NCBI RefSeq assembly: GCF_021728395.1
Contig: NZ_JAKKCM010000002.1
Span: forward strand, 1-64,000
Length of the DNA: 64,000 nucleotides
Source of the DNA: Vibrio sp. J1-1
GTDB lineage: Bacteria; Pseudomonadota; Gammaproteobacteria; Enterobacterales; Vibrionaceae
Direction of reading: 5' to 3'
Shown: positions 9,577 through 17,639 of the stretch, piece after piece
Layout of the letters: the number at the start of each line of letters is the position of its first letter
Numbering within the stretch: position 1 is the first letter of the stretch
Position numbers and translations under genes: made by a program
The notes under the pieces: generated by a model
Told to the model about the DNA's origin: nothing
Database searches by the model: none
The model's input: the letters and a program-made list of their open reading frames with translations, nothing else

Positions 9577-10830
9577 TTAGAAATGGTGTTGTTCTAAGTT
9601 GTTGCTACTCTCGAGCATTTTCTCCGCCACATAGCGATGTGTAGCGGTTGTTGGGTGAGTGACGTCCCAGAAAACAAACTTCTCAGAGCCAGAGCTCGCA
9701 CACTCGGAGCGTAAAGCATGTGAGTAGAGGTAATCCATTGAAGAGGAACGATTGATGTCCAAACAAGGCTCTGTTGCATTAACAAAACCATGCTCTGCGG
9801 GCACTGACGTCAGGGCCTCAAATAGCCCATGTGTATCAAACAGTGTGATGTTGTAACCCTGAGCTTTGTAATATATCTCCTGCTTTTTAATGAACTCGTT
9901 CATCTCTAACACTTTTGCGCGAATCTTTTCGATTTCTTCCTGCGTAGAGTATTTGAACTGAGGTGCTTTCGTTGCATCTGGCAGTGTCATTAATAAAAAG
10001 TTTTGCGCCCCTGCATCTGTCAAACGAATCAATGCTTCTGCATAGTCCGATTTCACTTCTGGCACACTGCGGTCGTAATTCATGAAATCATTCAGCCCAA
10101 ACTCAAGGGTGAATAAGGTATTGGCGGGTTTGTAGTTTTTGGCTAGCTTTGCATAAGTTAAGTAAGAAGAGACTTGTTCGCCAACACCAGTTAGTGCGAT
10201 GTACTGATTTTCACCCGCAGCGCCACCGACAGCCCAGTTGTAGAGCGGTAGGTTTTTTGCTTTTGCGATGTATTCCGTCCATACAAAGCCATTTGAAAAG
10301 TGGCCCAGAAACCAGCTGTTTGGATTAGGAAAGCGCCATTGTGAAGCATTAAAGATGTTACCGGTGTCAGATAAACTATCCCCCAGAGCAACCACCTTAT
10401 TGATTTGGTCCGGCTGCATCGCCGCATCGTTGCTCCAAATGGTATGGTTGAACGAGAAGCGATTATTAGCAGCAAAGAAGGTGATATCTGCGTTTTCGTT
10501 GGCTAAATCCAGTGTCGATTCACATCGTTGACGGATGACATTTTGAGTCGTGTTGGTATAAAACATATTTTTAAACGAAACAGCACTCCACCAATAGCCG
10601 TCAATAGTGAAATAACTCCCATCTTCATTTTTTGCCCATTCCCAATCAGTGGCAACATCATCTTTAGAATAACTAGTGCGATACCAACAGCGGACGTACG
10701 TGTAGGTTTGGTTTTCTTGCGCGCTGACCACTTCGGACGCTGAAATCATTTCTGGTGATAACGCTGGTTGTTCGGCGACAGCAGAAGCAAGCGGGAGCAA
10801 CGCGGTTAACAGTGTGATTGTTCGTTTCAT
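9577..10830 (-). CDS. tlh: Thermolabile / lecithin-dependent hemolysin (GDSL phospholipase A2/lysophospholipase)
   Basis: The 417-residue protein has a signal peptide (cleavage near Ala19-Glu20) and a GDSL lipase domain after an N-terminal beta-rich extension. The catalytic Ser152 sits in ALGDSLSDTG, block V has DVTHPTT with Asp389 and His392, and oxyanion elements are GGAAGEN and GLNDF. These fit the triad known for V. parahaemolyticus TLH, shifted by one residue. TLH is a secreted phospholipase/lysophospholipase that lyses cells in the presence of lecithin. The N-terminal region with WYRTSY and RCxSTLDLA matches TLH rather than shorter GDSL enzymes. It is divergent from a secreted serine protease across a 472-bp gap. 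From memory of the V. parahaemolyticus protein, differences are scattered, which points to a related species. Confidence 0.95.
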   Translation of the reverse strand: MKRTITLLTALLPLASAVAEQPALSPEMISASEVVSAQENQTYTYVRCWYRTSYSKDDVATDWEWAKNEDGSYFTIDGYWWSAVSFKNMFYTNTTQNVIRQRCESTLDLANENADITFFAANNRFSFNHTIWSNDAAMQPDQINKVVALGDSLSDTGNIFNASQWRFPNPNSWFLGHFSNGFVWTEYIAKAKNLPLYNWAVGGAAGENQYIALTGVGEQVSSYLTYAKLAKNYKPANTLFTLEFGLNDFMNYDRSVPEVKSDYAEALIRLTDAGAQNFLLMTLPDATKAPQFKYSTQEEIEKIRAKVLEMNEFIKKQEIYYKAQGYNITLFDTHGLFEALTSVPAEHGFVNATEPCLDINRSSSMDYLYSHALRSECASSGSEKFVFWDVTHPTTATHRYVAEKMLESSNNLEQHHF

Positions 10831-11302
10831 CTTTCACTCTTCTCGTTTTGGTTATTGTTCCAAGCAATTGGAAAAATACCGGGTTATAAAAGTAATCAAA
10901 TGAGAATTTCTCTCACTACAATGTATAACCTTGAGTAAAAACTCTACATGGTCAACATCTGAATATTCAATATTTTCCTTTTGGCACCATGGTCAAAAAA
11001 CGCATTCAGTATGGAAATGATAAAGGCAACCAAAATATAGAATAATTACTCGATAACATTAATTTAACATTCACTTTTTGTTTATATAAGTCTTTGCTTT
11101 ATAATTGTTTGTTTGTGTTTTTAATGCTAACTGAAAATGTTTATTGAATGATCTTTTGTACAAAAAATCACATTCATGAACCGAATTATTTGGCATTTTT
11201 AGGTGATGAGCTATAGCTGAGTCTCTCATGTGAACACCGATTTGGTGATTTTTCATGAGGATATAGTGAATAAAAAATCAGCTCATATAAGGAATAGAGC
11301 AA
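10831..11302. promoter_or_regulatory. Divergent regulatory region between tlh and the serine protease
   Basis: This 472-bp AT-rich gap must hold the promoters of both exoenzyme genes. TATAAT-like boxes and long A/T tracts are common in it, and palindromic pieces such as CATGAGGATATAGTG occur near the protease start. I could not assign a regulator site with confidence. A frame on the minus strand (11071-11256) has no supporting ribosome site and is not called. Confidence 0.45.
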
Positions 11303-13336
11303 ATGCATTACACAACAACTAAAAAACAGGGCTTGTTATCATTGTCTGCCTTGGCCGTTGCGCTAACGACTTCTTTGTCGGCGTACTCGGCTCCACCGAT
11401 GGGATTTGATGAATCCAAGTTACCGAAGAAATATATCGTCAAGTTTACTGAGGACGAGGCTGGTGGTTCTTCCATGCAAGGCAACGCATTTTGGGGACCG
11501 CGAATAGCACAAGAATCTGTTTTAAAACAGGTAAAAGCACGAAAAGTTGAGAAGCTGGGTAACCGTGCTATCTACAGCGTGGAAATCGATGCTGATGAAC
11601 TCACGCAACTTCGCAACCGCAGCGATGTGGAATATGTGGAAGTCGATCCACCGCGTTACTTGCTCAGTGAAATGACACCATGGGGCTATAACGCAGTCAA
11701 TGCTCAGCAGTTGGATGACTTTAACGCAGGCAATCGTACCGTGTGTATCATTGACTCTGGATACGATCTTTCACATAACGATCTTAGCGGCAACCGCGTA
11801 GCTGGTACAAACGACAGCGGTACGGGCTCATGGAGTGATCCAGGGAATAATAACGCTCACGGCACTCACGTTGCGGGTACTATTGCGGCGATTGCGAATA
11901 CCGAGGGTATTAAGGGAGTAATGCCAAATCAAAACGTTAATTTACACATTGTGAAAGTGTTTAACGAATCTGGCTGGGGTTACTCTTCCGGTTTAGTGAA
12001 AGCGATTCAAACGTGCGCGGATAATGGCGCAAACGTGGTGAATATGAGCCTCGGTGGTAGCCAATCTAGCCGAACCGAGCAAAATGCACTGCAAGATATT
12101 TATGACCAGGGTGTGCTTCTTATTGCCGCAGCGGGCAATGATGGCAACACGGCACACAGTTACCCGGCATCTTACGACTCGGTCATGTCGATTGCAGCCG
12201 TGGATAATCAAAATGATCATGCGGCGTTTTCACAAGCGACGGATCAGGTTGAAGTCGCCGGACCGGGTGTTGCTATCCTTTCTACCGTTACCGTCGGTGA
12301 GGGTAAACTGTCGGACATCACTCTTAATGGTGTAAGCCAGTTTGATCGCGGTATCGTCCCACACAATCGTTTGATCAATAACGGCACGTCTTATGTACCA
12401 GATCCAGTGGCTGGTGCTGTGACGGCTGCCTTAGAGAGTTGTGATGTATCTGGTGGTAACTTCAATTGCGGCGATATGTCAGGAAAAATCTGTCTGGCTG
12501 AGCGCATTGGTAACCAATCTTCAGGTAACTACCCAGAAGTGGACGCTGTGCAGGCTTGTTACAATGCCGGCGCTAGTGCTGCAATTGTGTACAGTAATGC
12601 TGACTTGCCTGGTTTACAAAATCCGTTTTTAGTTGACCAAAATAATGCGTATCGCATGGTATCAGTGACCGTTGATCGAGCATTTGGTCAAGAGCTGCTT
12701 GGCTACGTAGGGCAAGAGATCACTGTGTCCACAACGACAGGTGAAGACTACGAGTACTACAATGGTACATCGATGGCGACACCTCACGTGACTGGCGTGG
12801 CGGGTTTGGTGTGGAGTTACCACCCAACATGTACTGCGGCACAAGTGCGTAATGCTCTCGTTCAAACTGCGACAGATATCGATGTGGCAGGTCGAGACAA
12901 TCGTACTGGTTACGGGCTGGTGAATGCAGAAGCGGCGAAGCAGTTCCTGGATGCAGGCTGTAACGGCCCTGATGGCGGAGGTAGCGCTTCTGATTCAAGC
13001 TACTCAAACACGGATCCTGTGGCGATTCCTGATAACAAAGCATCAGGTGCAATCAGCGCACTTGATGTCGATCGCACTGGTGATTCAGGCACGGTGAGTA
13101 TTGACGTTGATATTAGCCATACTTACATCGGCGACCTGCGAGTGACGCTGACTTCACCAACTGGTGGACAAGTTGTGCTGCATGACAATACAGGCGGAAG
13201 CGCTAACGATATCAAAGCCACTTTCCAAGCGGATTTCTCTGGTTTTGAATCACAAGGTTCTTGGGAACTAAAAGCCGTGGACAGTGCCAGAAGAGACACA
13301 GGCACAATCAACAGCTGGACTCTGACTTTTCAATAA
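11303..13336 (+). CDS. Secreted subtilisin-like serine protease with PA insert and P/proprotein domain
   Basis: The 677-residue preproprotein has a signal peptide (about 1-29), an I9-type propeptide (about 41-115, ending VEYVEVDPPRYLL), an S8 catalytic domain, a PA (protease-associated) insert at about 345-465 and a C-terminal P/proprotein domain (about 555-677). The triad is Asp151 (CIIDSGYD), His186 (AHGTHVAG) and Ser490 (NGTSMATPH). Kexin-type proteases with a P domain, such as Aeromonas ASP and vibrio alkaline proteases, are secreted exoenzymes. A short gene for an I9-like protein follows after 9 bases. AAGGA lies 9 bases before the ATG. It is divergent from tlh. Confidence 0.93.
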   Translation: MHYTTTKKQGLLSLSALAVALTTSLSAYSAPPMGFDESKLPKKYIVKFTEDEAGGSSMQGNAFWGPRIAQESVLKQVKARKVEKLGNRAIYSVEIDADELTQLRNRSDVEYVEVDPPRYLLSEMTPWGYNAVNAQQLDDFNAGNRTVCIIDSGYDLSHNDLSGNRVAGTNDSGTGSWSDPGNNNAHGTHVAGTIAAIANTEGIKGVMPNQNVNLHIVKVFNESGWGYSSGLVKAIQTCADNGANVVNMSLGGSQSSRTEQNALQDIYDQGVLLIAAAGNDGNTAHSYPASYDSVMSIAAVDNQNDHAAFSQATDQVEVAGPGVAILSTVTVGEGKLSDITLNGVSQFDRGIVPHNRLINNGTSYVPDPVAGAVTAALESCDVSGGNFNCGDMSGKICLAERIGNQSSGNYPEVDAVQACYNAGASAAIVYSNADLPGLQNPFLVDQNNAYRMVSVTVDRAFGQELLGYVGQEITVSTTTGEDYEYYNGTSMATPHVTGVAGLVWSYHPTCTAAQVRNALVQTATDIDVAGRDNRTGYGLVNAEAAKQFLDAGCNGPDGGGSASDSSYSNTDPVAIPDNKASGAISALDVDRTGDSGTVSIDVDISHTYIGDLRVTLTSPTGGQVVLHDNTGGSANDIKATFQADFSGFESQGSWELKAVDSARRDTGTINSWTLTFQ

Positions 13337-13345
13337 GGAGTGGCC

Positions 13346-13693
13346 ATGAAGAAGTCGACCTTACTTTCTCTGTCTGCGGTGGGTGCAACCGCACTATTGG
13401 CATTCGGACTGAGCTCGGCCAGCTTGGCGAACAATCAAGGATTTCCGCTCGTGGATGAACGTTCTGAACAAGCTGAGCAACAACCTGCACGTTACTTTGT
13501 AAAGTATCACAAAGGGAAAGAAAGCGAAGTAAGAGCACTTCTTCGTCAGCATAACCTTGCAGTTGTCGATGCTTTGGTGAAGCAACAGGTACTAGTAGTG
13601 ACCGGCGAACAAGCGGACGTCGATAAGCTATCTGGTCATGAATCGGTTGAATACTCCGAGCAAGAACCAACGAGAAAGTTATTGTCACAATAA
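13346..13693 (+). CDS. Stand-alone I9 propeptide-like protein: protease chaperone or inhibitor
   Basis: The 115-residue product has a signal peptide (to about Ala28) and one domain like the subtilisin propeptide: ARYFVKYHKGKE...VDALVKQQVLVVTG...VEYSEQEPTRKLL. Its end, VEYSEQEPTRKLLSQ, parallels VEYVEVDPPRYLLSE at the end of the propeptide of the protease just upstream. The start at 13346 is chosen because AAGGAG ends 5 bases before it; a GTG six bases earlier overlaps that site. The genes are 9 bases apart and share a terminator. In Aeromonas sobria an ORF downstream of the ASP kexin-like protease is a dedicated folding chaperone. Here a role as external chaperone and/or inhibitor is inferred, not shown. 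Confidence 0.85.
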   Translation: MKKSTLLSLSAVGATALLAFGLSSASLANNQGFPLVDERSEQAEQQPARYFVKYHKGKESEVRALLRQHNLAVVDALVKQQVLVVTGEQADVDKLSGHESVEYSEQEPTRKLLSQ

Positions 13694-13700
13694 GGAAAAT

Positions 13701-13726
13701 GCCCCTCTAAAACGAGGGGCGTTTTA
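13701..13726 (+). terminator. Terminator of the protease operon
   Basis: GCCCCTC (13701-13707) and GAGGGGC (13714-13720) pair around a 6-base loop, extended by A:T and G:T pairs, and GTTTTATTT follows. It lies 7 bases beyond the stop codon of the I9-like gene. Confidence 0.8.
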
Positions 13727-13745
13727 TTTCTGTTGAACAAACTAA

Positions 13746-13880
13746 TTACGGACGCTCACCAGCTTCCAAACGACGCTCGATATCTGCAATCACTTCTGGC
13801 AGATCAGCGATCGTGTCAATCAAGTAATTTTGTGAACTCTTGATAAGTTTTTCGCGCACTTTCTCACGGGCAGCATCTAA
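13746..13880 (-). pseudogene. phnX: C-terminal remnant of phosphonoacetaldehyde hydrolase (phnX)
   Basis: Read on the minus strand, 44 codons and a TAA give LDAAREKVREKLIKSSQ, then NYLIDTIADLPEVIADI and ERRLEAGERP. This is the usual C-terminal helix and tail of PhnX, the HAD enzyme that splits phosphonoacetaldehyde to acetaldehyde and phosphate. Everything upstream, including the catalytic Asp and Lys, is absent: homology stops at about 13880, where an importer permease tail begins on the opposite strand. It is therefore a truncated remnant that cannot work. The last domain fragment is identifiable from memory of the family, not from a search. Confidence 0.75.
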
Positions 13881-14150
13881 GCATCTAGTGTTGTTTTGCC
13901 TGCCGTTTTGGACATTGTTAGCTACCTGTTTGTTAATGCATTGACCACCACTTCTGCGGTAGTATTCCTATACTCAACCGATACGATTCCTGCTTCGGCA
14001 TCGATTCTGGATAGGGATGATGCGGGTCAAACAGGAGCTTCCGCCGCGATGGCGGTGATGATCATTATGTCAGCCGCAATCGCGAAGATCGTGCAGATGA
14101 CGTTGGGTAAGTTGTTAGAAAATAGCACACAGGCTTGGCGTAAAAGATAA
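13881..14150 (+). pseudogene. C-terminal remnant of a 2-aminoethylphosphonate ABC permease
   Basis: From about 13885 the plus strand encodes VVLPAVLDIVSYLFVNAL followed by TTTSAVVFLYSTDTIPAS, an Asp-Asp-Ala-Gly segment, a last hydrophobic helix, and a TQAWRKR end. This is the tail of PhnU/PhnV-type permeases of phosphonate importers: the last two transmembrane segments only, about 85 residues of what is normally about 550 or 280. A stop (TAA at 13878-13880) precedes in frame, so no intact gene exists. A TTG at 13896 could start a product, but there is no convincing ribosome site. phnR begins 9 bases after its stop, which shows the original operon order permease-phnR. Confidence 0.78.
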
Positions 14151-14159
14151 GGACACCTC

Positions 14160-14864
14160 GTGCAGTACGTAAAAATTAAAGATTCGATTGTTGAACAGAT
14201 TGAAGCGGGCATGCTTTCGCCTCGTCAAAAACTGCCTGCGGAACGCAAGCTGGCGGAGTCGTTCGACACAACACGAGTTACGTTACGAGAAGCGTTGTCG
14301 TTATTGGAAGCCGAAGGGCGAATCTATCGTGAAGATCGCAGAGGCTGGTTTATTTCACCTGAGCCACTTCGCTACGATCCAACCCAAACACTTAATTTCC
14401 CAAACATGGCGAAAGCGCAGAGTCGCGTCCCAAAAACGGAGCTGATCGCGGCAAAAGGTACTCTGGCCAACAAACAGTCTGCGCGTTTGTTACAACTGCA
14501 GCCGTTCTCGGATGTCTATCGAGTAGACCGCGTTCGATATTTGGAAGACAGGCCAGTGGTGTATGTGACTAACTATATTCGTCCCGAGATCTTTCCCAAT
14601 TTATTGAGTTTCGACCTTACCAATTCGCTTACCGACATTTATCGTGAGCACTTTGGAGTGGTGTATCAAAAAACGCGTTATCGAATTTCTACCAGCACAC
14701 TTCTCGGTGAAGTTGCACAAGCGTTAAGAGCGACGTCAGGTACTCCAGCTATGGTTGTTGAGCGTACAAACTACAACCAACATGGTGAGTTGATTAGTTG
14801 CGATATTGAGTACTGGCGCCACGACGCCATCAGTATTGAGTCGGTGGTAGAGCTTAATCACTAA
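14160..14864 (+). CDS. phnR: PhnR, GntR/UTRA regulator of phosphonate use (orphaned)
   Basis: The 234-residue regulator has an N-terminal GntR winged helix (residues 1-68; KLPAERKLAESFDTTRVTLREA is split by the recognition helix) followed by RRGWFISPEPLRYDPTQ and a UTRA ligand domain ending DIEYWRHDAI. These segments match PhnR of the Salmonella-type 2-aminoethylphosphonate locus. The start is a GTG at 14160 with AAGGA 6 bases before it, overlapping the permease remnant's end. Its structural genes are deleted nearby, so it is an orphan or has other targets elsewhere in the genome. The frame is intact, with no sign of decay. Confidence 0.9.
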   Translation: MQYVKIKDSIVEQIEAGMLSPRQKLPAERKLAESFDTTRVTLREALSLLEAEGRIYREDRRGWFISPEPLRYDPTQTLNFPNMAKAQSRVPKTELIAAKGTLANKQSARLLQLQPFSDVYRVDRVRYLEDRPVVYVTNYIRPEIFPNLLSFDLTNSLTDIYREHFGVVYQKTRYRISTSTLLGEVAQALRATSGTPAMVVERTNYNQHGELISCDIEYWRHDAISIESVVELNH

Positions 14865-15033
14865 CGTTCGCTTTATTCATTACCGAAGTCTTTGCGAATG
14901 CCTGTTAATCAACTCGACTAAACTGATGACTTCAGCCACAAACGATAAATTTTGAAGTGAAAGTAATAGGGGGCACTTTAGCCCTGTGTTAGCCTCTTTC
15001 TTTCAAGGTCAGATTCAAAAAGTGAGTAATAGA

Positions 15034-16158
15034 ATGAAAATATTCAGCAACTTCGATAGCGGTAGCATTCACGTAGTTAAAGCGGATGATAAAAACGACA
15101 TCCAACTTAAAATTCCTAACGATAATATGTCGGAATTCTACCAATGGTTCCACTTCCGTTTAGAGACTGAGGCTGAACAGTCACATACCATTAAGCTGTT
15201 AGACTTAGCTAAATCTGCTTACCCAGAAGGATGGCAAGGCTATGATGTTGTGGCATCTTATGATCGTGAAGAGTGGTTCCGTATACCCGCTGACTTTGAT
15301 GGTGATTCGCTCACATTTACGGTTATTCCTGAACGCAGTTCTATCTACTTTGCTTACTTCGCGCCTTATACGTACGATCGCCACCTTGATTTACTACACA
15401 TGGCACAAAGCGCGCACCATTGTCAGTTGGAAACGCTAGGTCATACCCTTGATGGTAATGACATGAGCCTGCTGACATTCGGCGAGCCAGAAGAAGGCAA
15501 AAAGAAAATCTGGATGATTGCACGTCAGCACCCGGGTGAAACCATGGCAGAGTGGTTTATGGAAGGTATGATTCAGCGTTTGTTGGATGAAAACGATACC
15601 GTCGCGCGAGCTCTTCTTGAGAAGGCGGTACTCTACGTTGTACCAAACATGAACCCTGATGGCGGCATTCGTGGGCATCTGCGTACTAATGCGGTCGGTG
15701 TAAACCTAAACCGTGAGTGGCAAACCCCTTCGATGGAAAAAAGCCCTGAAGTTTTCTTGGTTCGTCAGCGTATGCTGGAAACGGGTGTAGACATGTTCCT
15801 AGATATTCATGGTGATGAAGCGCTTCCATACAACTTTGTTGCAGGATCTGAGGGTATCCCATCTTATGATGAAAGCTTAGCTACTCTGGAGCATGCATTT
15901 AAACAAGCGCTGTTGACCATCACGCCAGAGTTTCAAGATAAAGTAGGCTACGATAAAGACGAACCTGGCAAAGCGAACTTAACGGTTGGTTCTAACTGGG
16001 TTGCAGAGCAATTTAAATGTTTGTCTTACACCATAGAGATGCCATTTAAAGACAACAATAACCACCCTGATCCGCTGTATGGATGGTCACCTGAACGTAG
16101 TGTGCTATTTGGCCAAGATGTGTTGGCAGCAACGTTAGCGGTTATGGACAATATTTAA
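15034..16158 (+). CDS. Zinc carboxypeptidase, M14 family (cytosolic carboxypeptidase-like)
   Basis: The 374-residue protein has an N-terminal beta domain (about 1-120) and an M14 domain. Zinc ligands are His166 and Glu169 (ARQHPGETM) and His259 (LDIHGDE); the substrate-binding NPDG...RGHLRTNAVGVNLNREW segment follows; the catalytic base is Glu335 (YTIEMPF). This arrangement matches the bacterial branch of cytosolic (Nna1/CCP-like) carboxypeptidases. No signal peptide is visible, so it is cytoplasmic. The start at 15034 (MKIFSNFDSG) is preferred over the TTG-type start 48 bases upstream, because the family begins near this motif; the ribosome site is weak. Natural substrate is unknown. A terminator follows. 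Confidence 0.88.
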   Translation: MKIFSNFDSGSIHVVKADDKNDIQLKIPNDNMSEFYQWFHFRLETEAEQSHTIKLLDLAKSAYPEGWQGYDVVASYDREEWFRIPADFDGDSLTFTVIPERSSIYFAYFAPYTYDRHLDLLHMAQSAHHCQLETLGHTLDGNDMSLLTFGEPEEGKKKIWMIARQHPGETMAEWFMEGMIQRLLDENDTVARALLEKAVLYVVPNMNPDGGIRGHLRTNAVGVNLNREWQTPSMEKSPEVFLVRQRMLETGVDMFLDIHGDEALPYNFVAGSEGIPSYDESLATLEHAFKQALLTITPEFQDKVGYDKDEPGKANLTVGSNWVAEQFKCLSYTIEMPFKDNNNHPDPLYGWSPERSVLFGQDVLAATLAVMDNI

Positions 16159-16191
16159 TTGGTTTAGTTCCCTAAAATCAATCGAACACAT

Positions 16192-16222
16192 AAGCAGTTC
16201 ATCCTAGATGAGCTGCTTTTTT
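16192..16222 (+). terminator. Terminator after the M14 carboxypeptidase
   Basis: AAGCAGTTCATC (16192-16203) pairs with GATGAGCTGCTT (16207-16218), one G:T pair and a 3-base loop, then TTTT. Confidence 0.85.
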
Positions 16223-16310
16223 GTTTGGTTCTACTTGTCAATTGGTAAATATTTCCATCCGATCAATACCTTATAAATAGAATCTTAATAATAAGAAATT
16301 TACAAATTAA

Positions 16311-16352
16311 TGTGAATTTTGTCACACATTTAAGGAAAAGATATGATATTCT
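16311..16352 (+). promoter_or_regulatory. CRP site and likely class II promoter of ompA
   Basis: TGTGAATTTTGTCACA at 16311-16326 matches the CRP consensus TGTGA-N6-TCACA exactly. A -10-like TATTCT at 16347-16352 would place transcription start near 16360, so the CRP centre (16318.5) lies at about -41.5, the class II position. The resulting leader before ompA would be about 240 bases. No other gene lies between the site and ompA. Regulation by cAMP-CRP is therefore a strong inference from spacing and match. Confidence 0.75.
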
Positions 16353-16600
16353 GCGCACTGAGTTGATTATGGCTATATCAATGCAGATGCATTATTTTTG
16401 CTCATGCAAGTGGTTAGAACACATGCGTGAATATGAATGATGACATGTTTTTTGGCATTGGTGATGAACACCACATTTACTTTCTTCCGGTGTTATCTAG
16501 CTAGGTTGTCTCAAATAATAAAGAGAAAGTTGCAGCTTCATATTGATAACGCACTCCTTCGCGTTTGATGTGTGGCTTGGTATACAAATAGGAAAAAAGA
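16353..16600 (+). other. Long leader upstream of ompA
   Basis: About 240 bases between the inferred start site and the ompA ATG hold no gene. ompA leaders in vibrios are targets of envelope-stress small RNAs such as VrrA, so post-transcriptional control is likely, but I see no assigned pairing. GGAA occurs about 10 bases before the start codon. Confidence 0.5.
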
Positions 16601-17566
16601 ATGAAAAAAATTGCTTTTGCAGTGGCGACTGTACTTGCTGGTGGTGTTATCTCTAACGTTGCGCTTGCTGACACTTACATTGGCGGTAAGCTAGGTTATA
16701 ACACTCTGAATGATGCGTGTTACCTAGATACGTCTTGTGACGATGACAGCTTTGCTGCGTCAATGCACCTTGGTTACAGCTTCAATGACTACATCGATGC
16801 TGAATACGGTGTTGATTACCTTGGTGATTTCAAAGCAAACTTCAACAAAGCAGGCAAAAATACAGTTGATGGCGAGCTTTGGGCATTGACTCTAGCGCCT
16901 AAATTCAACCTTCCGCTGACGGATTCTTGGAATCTGTTCGCGAAAGTAGGTGCTGCATACATGATGGCTGGTGACGAAAAAGACTTCGTTCCTACTGGCT
17001 CTCTAGGTGCTGAGTACCAAATCAACTACAACTGGAGCCTACGTGCTGAATACCAACGTTACCAAGATATGTCTGACGACATCATTGATGACATGGATGC
17101 AGACTACTACGGTATTGGTTTTAACTACAAATTCGGTTCTGAGCCAGTGGTTCAGGAAGAAGTGGTAGAAACTCGTCCGGCAACAAACATTGTTGAGCAC
17201 GTATACCCAGCACAAACTACAACAGTACAATTTGGTCTTGAAAGTGCAGAAGTGAAAGATACTTCAGCATTATCTGAGACAATCAATGTAATGAACACTT
17301 ACCCACAAGCTCAAGTAGAGATTACGGGTTACAGTGATACAACAGGTACTGCTGAATACAACCAACAGCTTACAGAAAAACGTGCTAAAGCGGTTGCTGA
17401 AGAGTTCCAAGCTCAAGGTATTACAGCAGAGCGTATGACTGTGAAAGGCATGGGTGAAGCAAACCCAGTTGCTAGCAACGATACTCGTCCTGGTCGTGAA
17501 ATGAACCGTCGTGTAGAAGTCGTTGTTCCAGAATTTAAATACGAGACAACTGAACAAGCAGAATAA
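16601..17566 (+). CDS. ompA: Outer-membrane protein OmpA
   Basis: The 321-residue protein has a signal peptide ending ALA-Asp (about residue 23), an eight-stranded beta-barrel (about 24-185; YIGGKLGYN, VDYLGDF, YGIGFNYKFG), a linker rich in Val/Glu, and an OmpA C-terminal peptidoglycan-binding domain (about 210-315) with the NxxLSxxRAxxV-type motif NQQLTEKRAKAV and DTRPGREMNRRVEV. OmpA links the outer membrane to peptidoglycan and is a phage and sRNA target. A CRP site lies upstream and a terminator follows. The length is usual for vibrio OmpA. Confidence 0.95.
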   Translation: MKKIAFAVATVLAGGVISNVALADTYIGGKLGYNTLNDACYLDTSCDDDSFAASMHLGYSFNDYIDAEYGVDYLGDFKANFNKAGKNTVDGELWALTLAPKFNLPLTDSWNLFAKVGAAYMMAGDEKDFVPTGSLGAEYQINYNWSLRAEYQRYQDMSDDIIDDMDADYYGIGFNYKFGSEPVVQEEVVETRPATNIVEHVYPAQTTTVQFGLESAEVKDTSALSETINVMNTYPQAQVEITGYSDTTGTAEYNQQLTEKRAKAVAEEFQAQGITAERMTVKGMGEANPVASNDTRPGREMNRRVEVVVPEFKYETTEQAE

Positions 17567-17592
17567 TTTGCTGCTTTAGTAAACGTCTCTTT

Positions 17593-17620
17593 AAAGCCAG
17601 CGTAAATCGCTGGCTTTTTT
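17593..17620. terminator. Bidirectional terminator between ompA and sdaA
   Basis: AAAGCCAGCG (17593-17602) and CGCTGGCTTT (17608-17617) pair perfectly around a 5-base loop with T and A tracts on either side. It lies between the convergent ends of ompA and sdaA. Confidence 0.9.
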
Positions 17621-17639
17621 GATCCTGTATGTATGGTGC

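Noticed and set aside
11071-11256. 61-residue minus-strand frame between tlh and the protease
   Set aside because: No ribosome site, AT-rich and overlaps the divergent promoter region.
13308-13688. 126-residue antisense frame over the I9-like gene
   Set aside because: The plus-strand gene has a ribosome site, signal peptide and clear homology.
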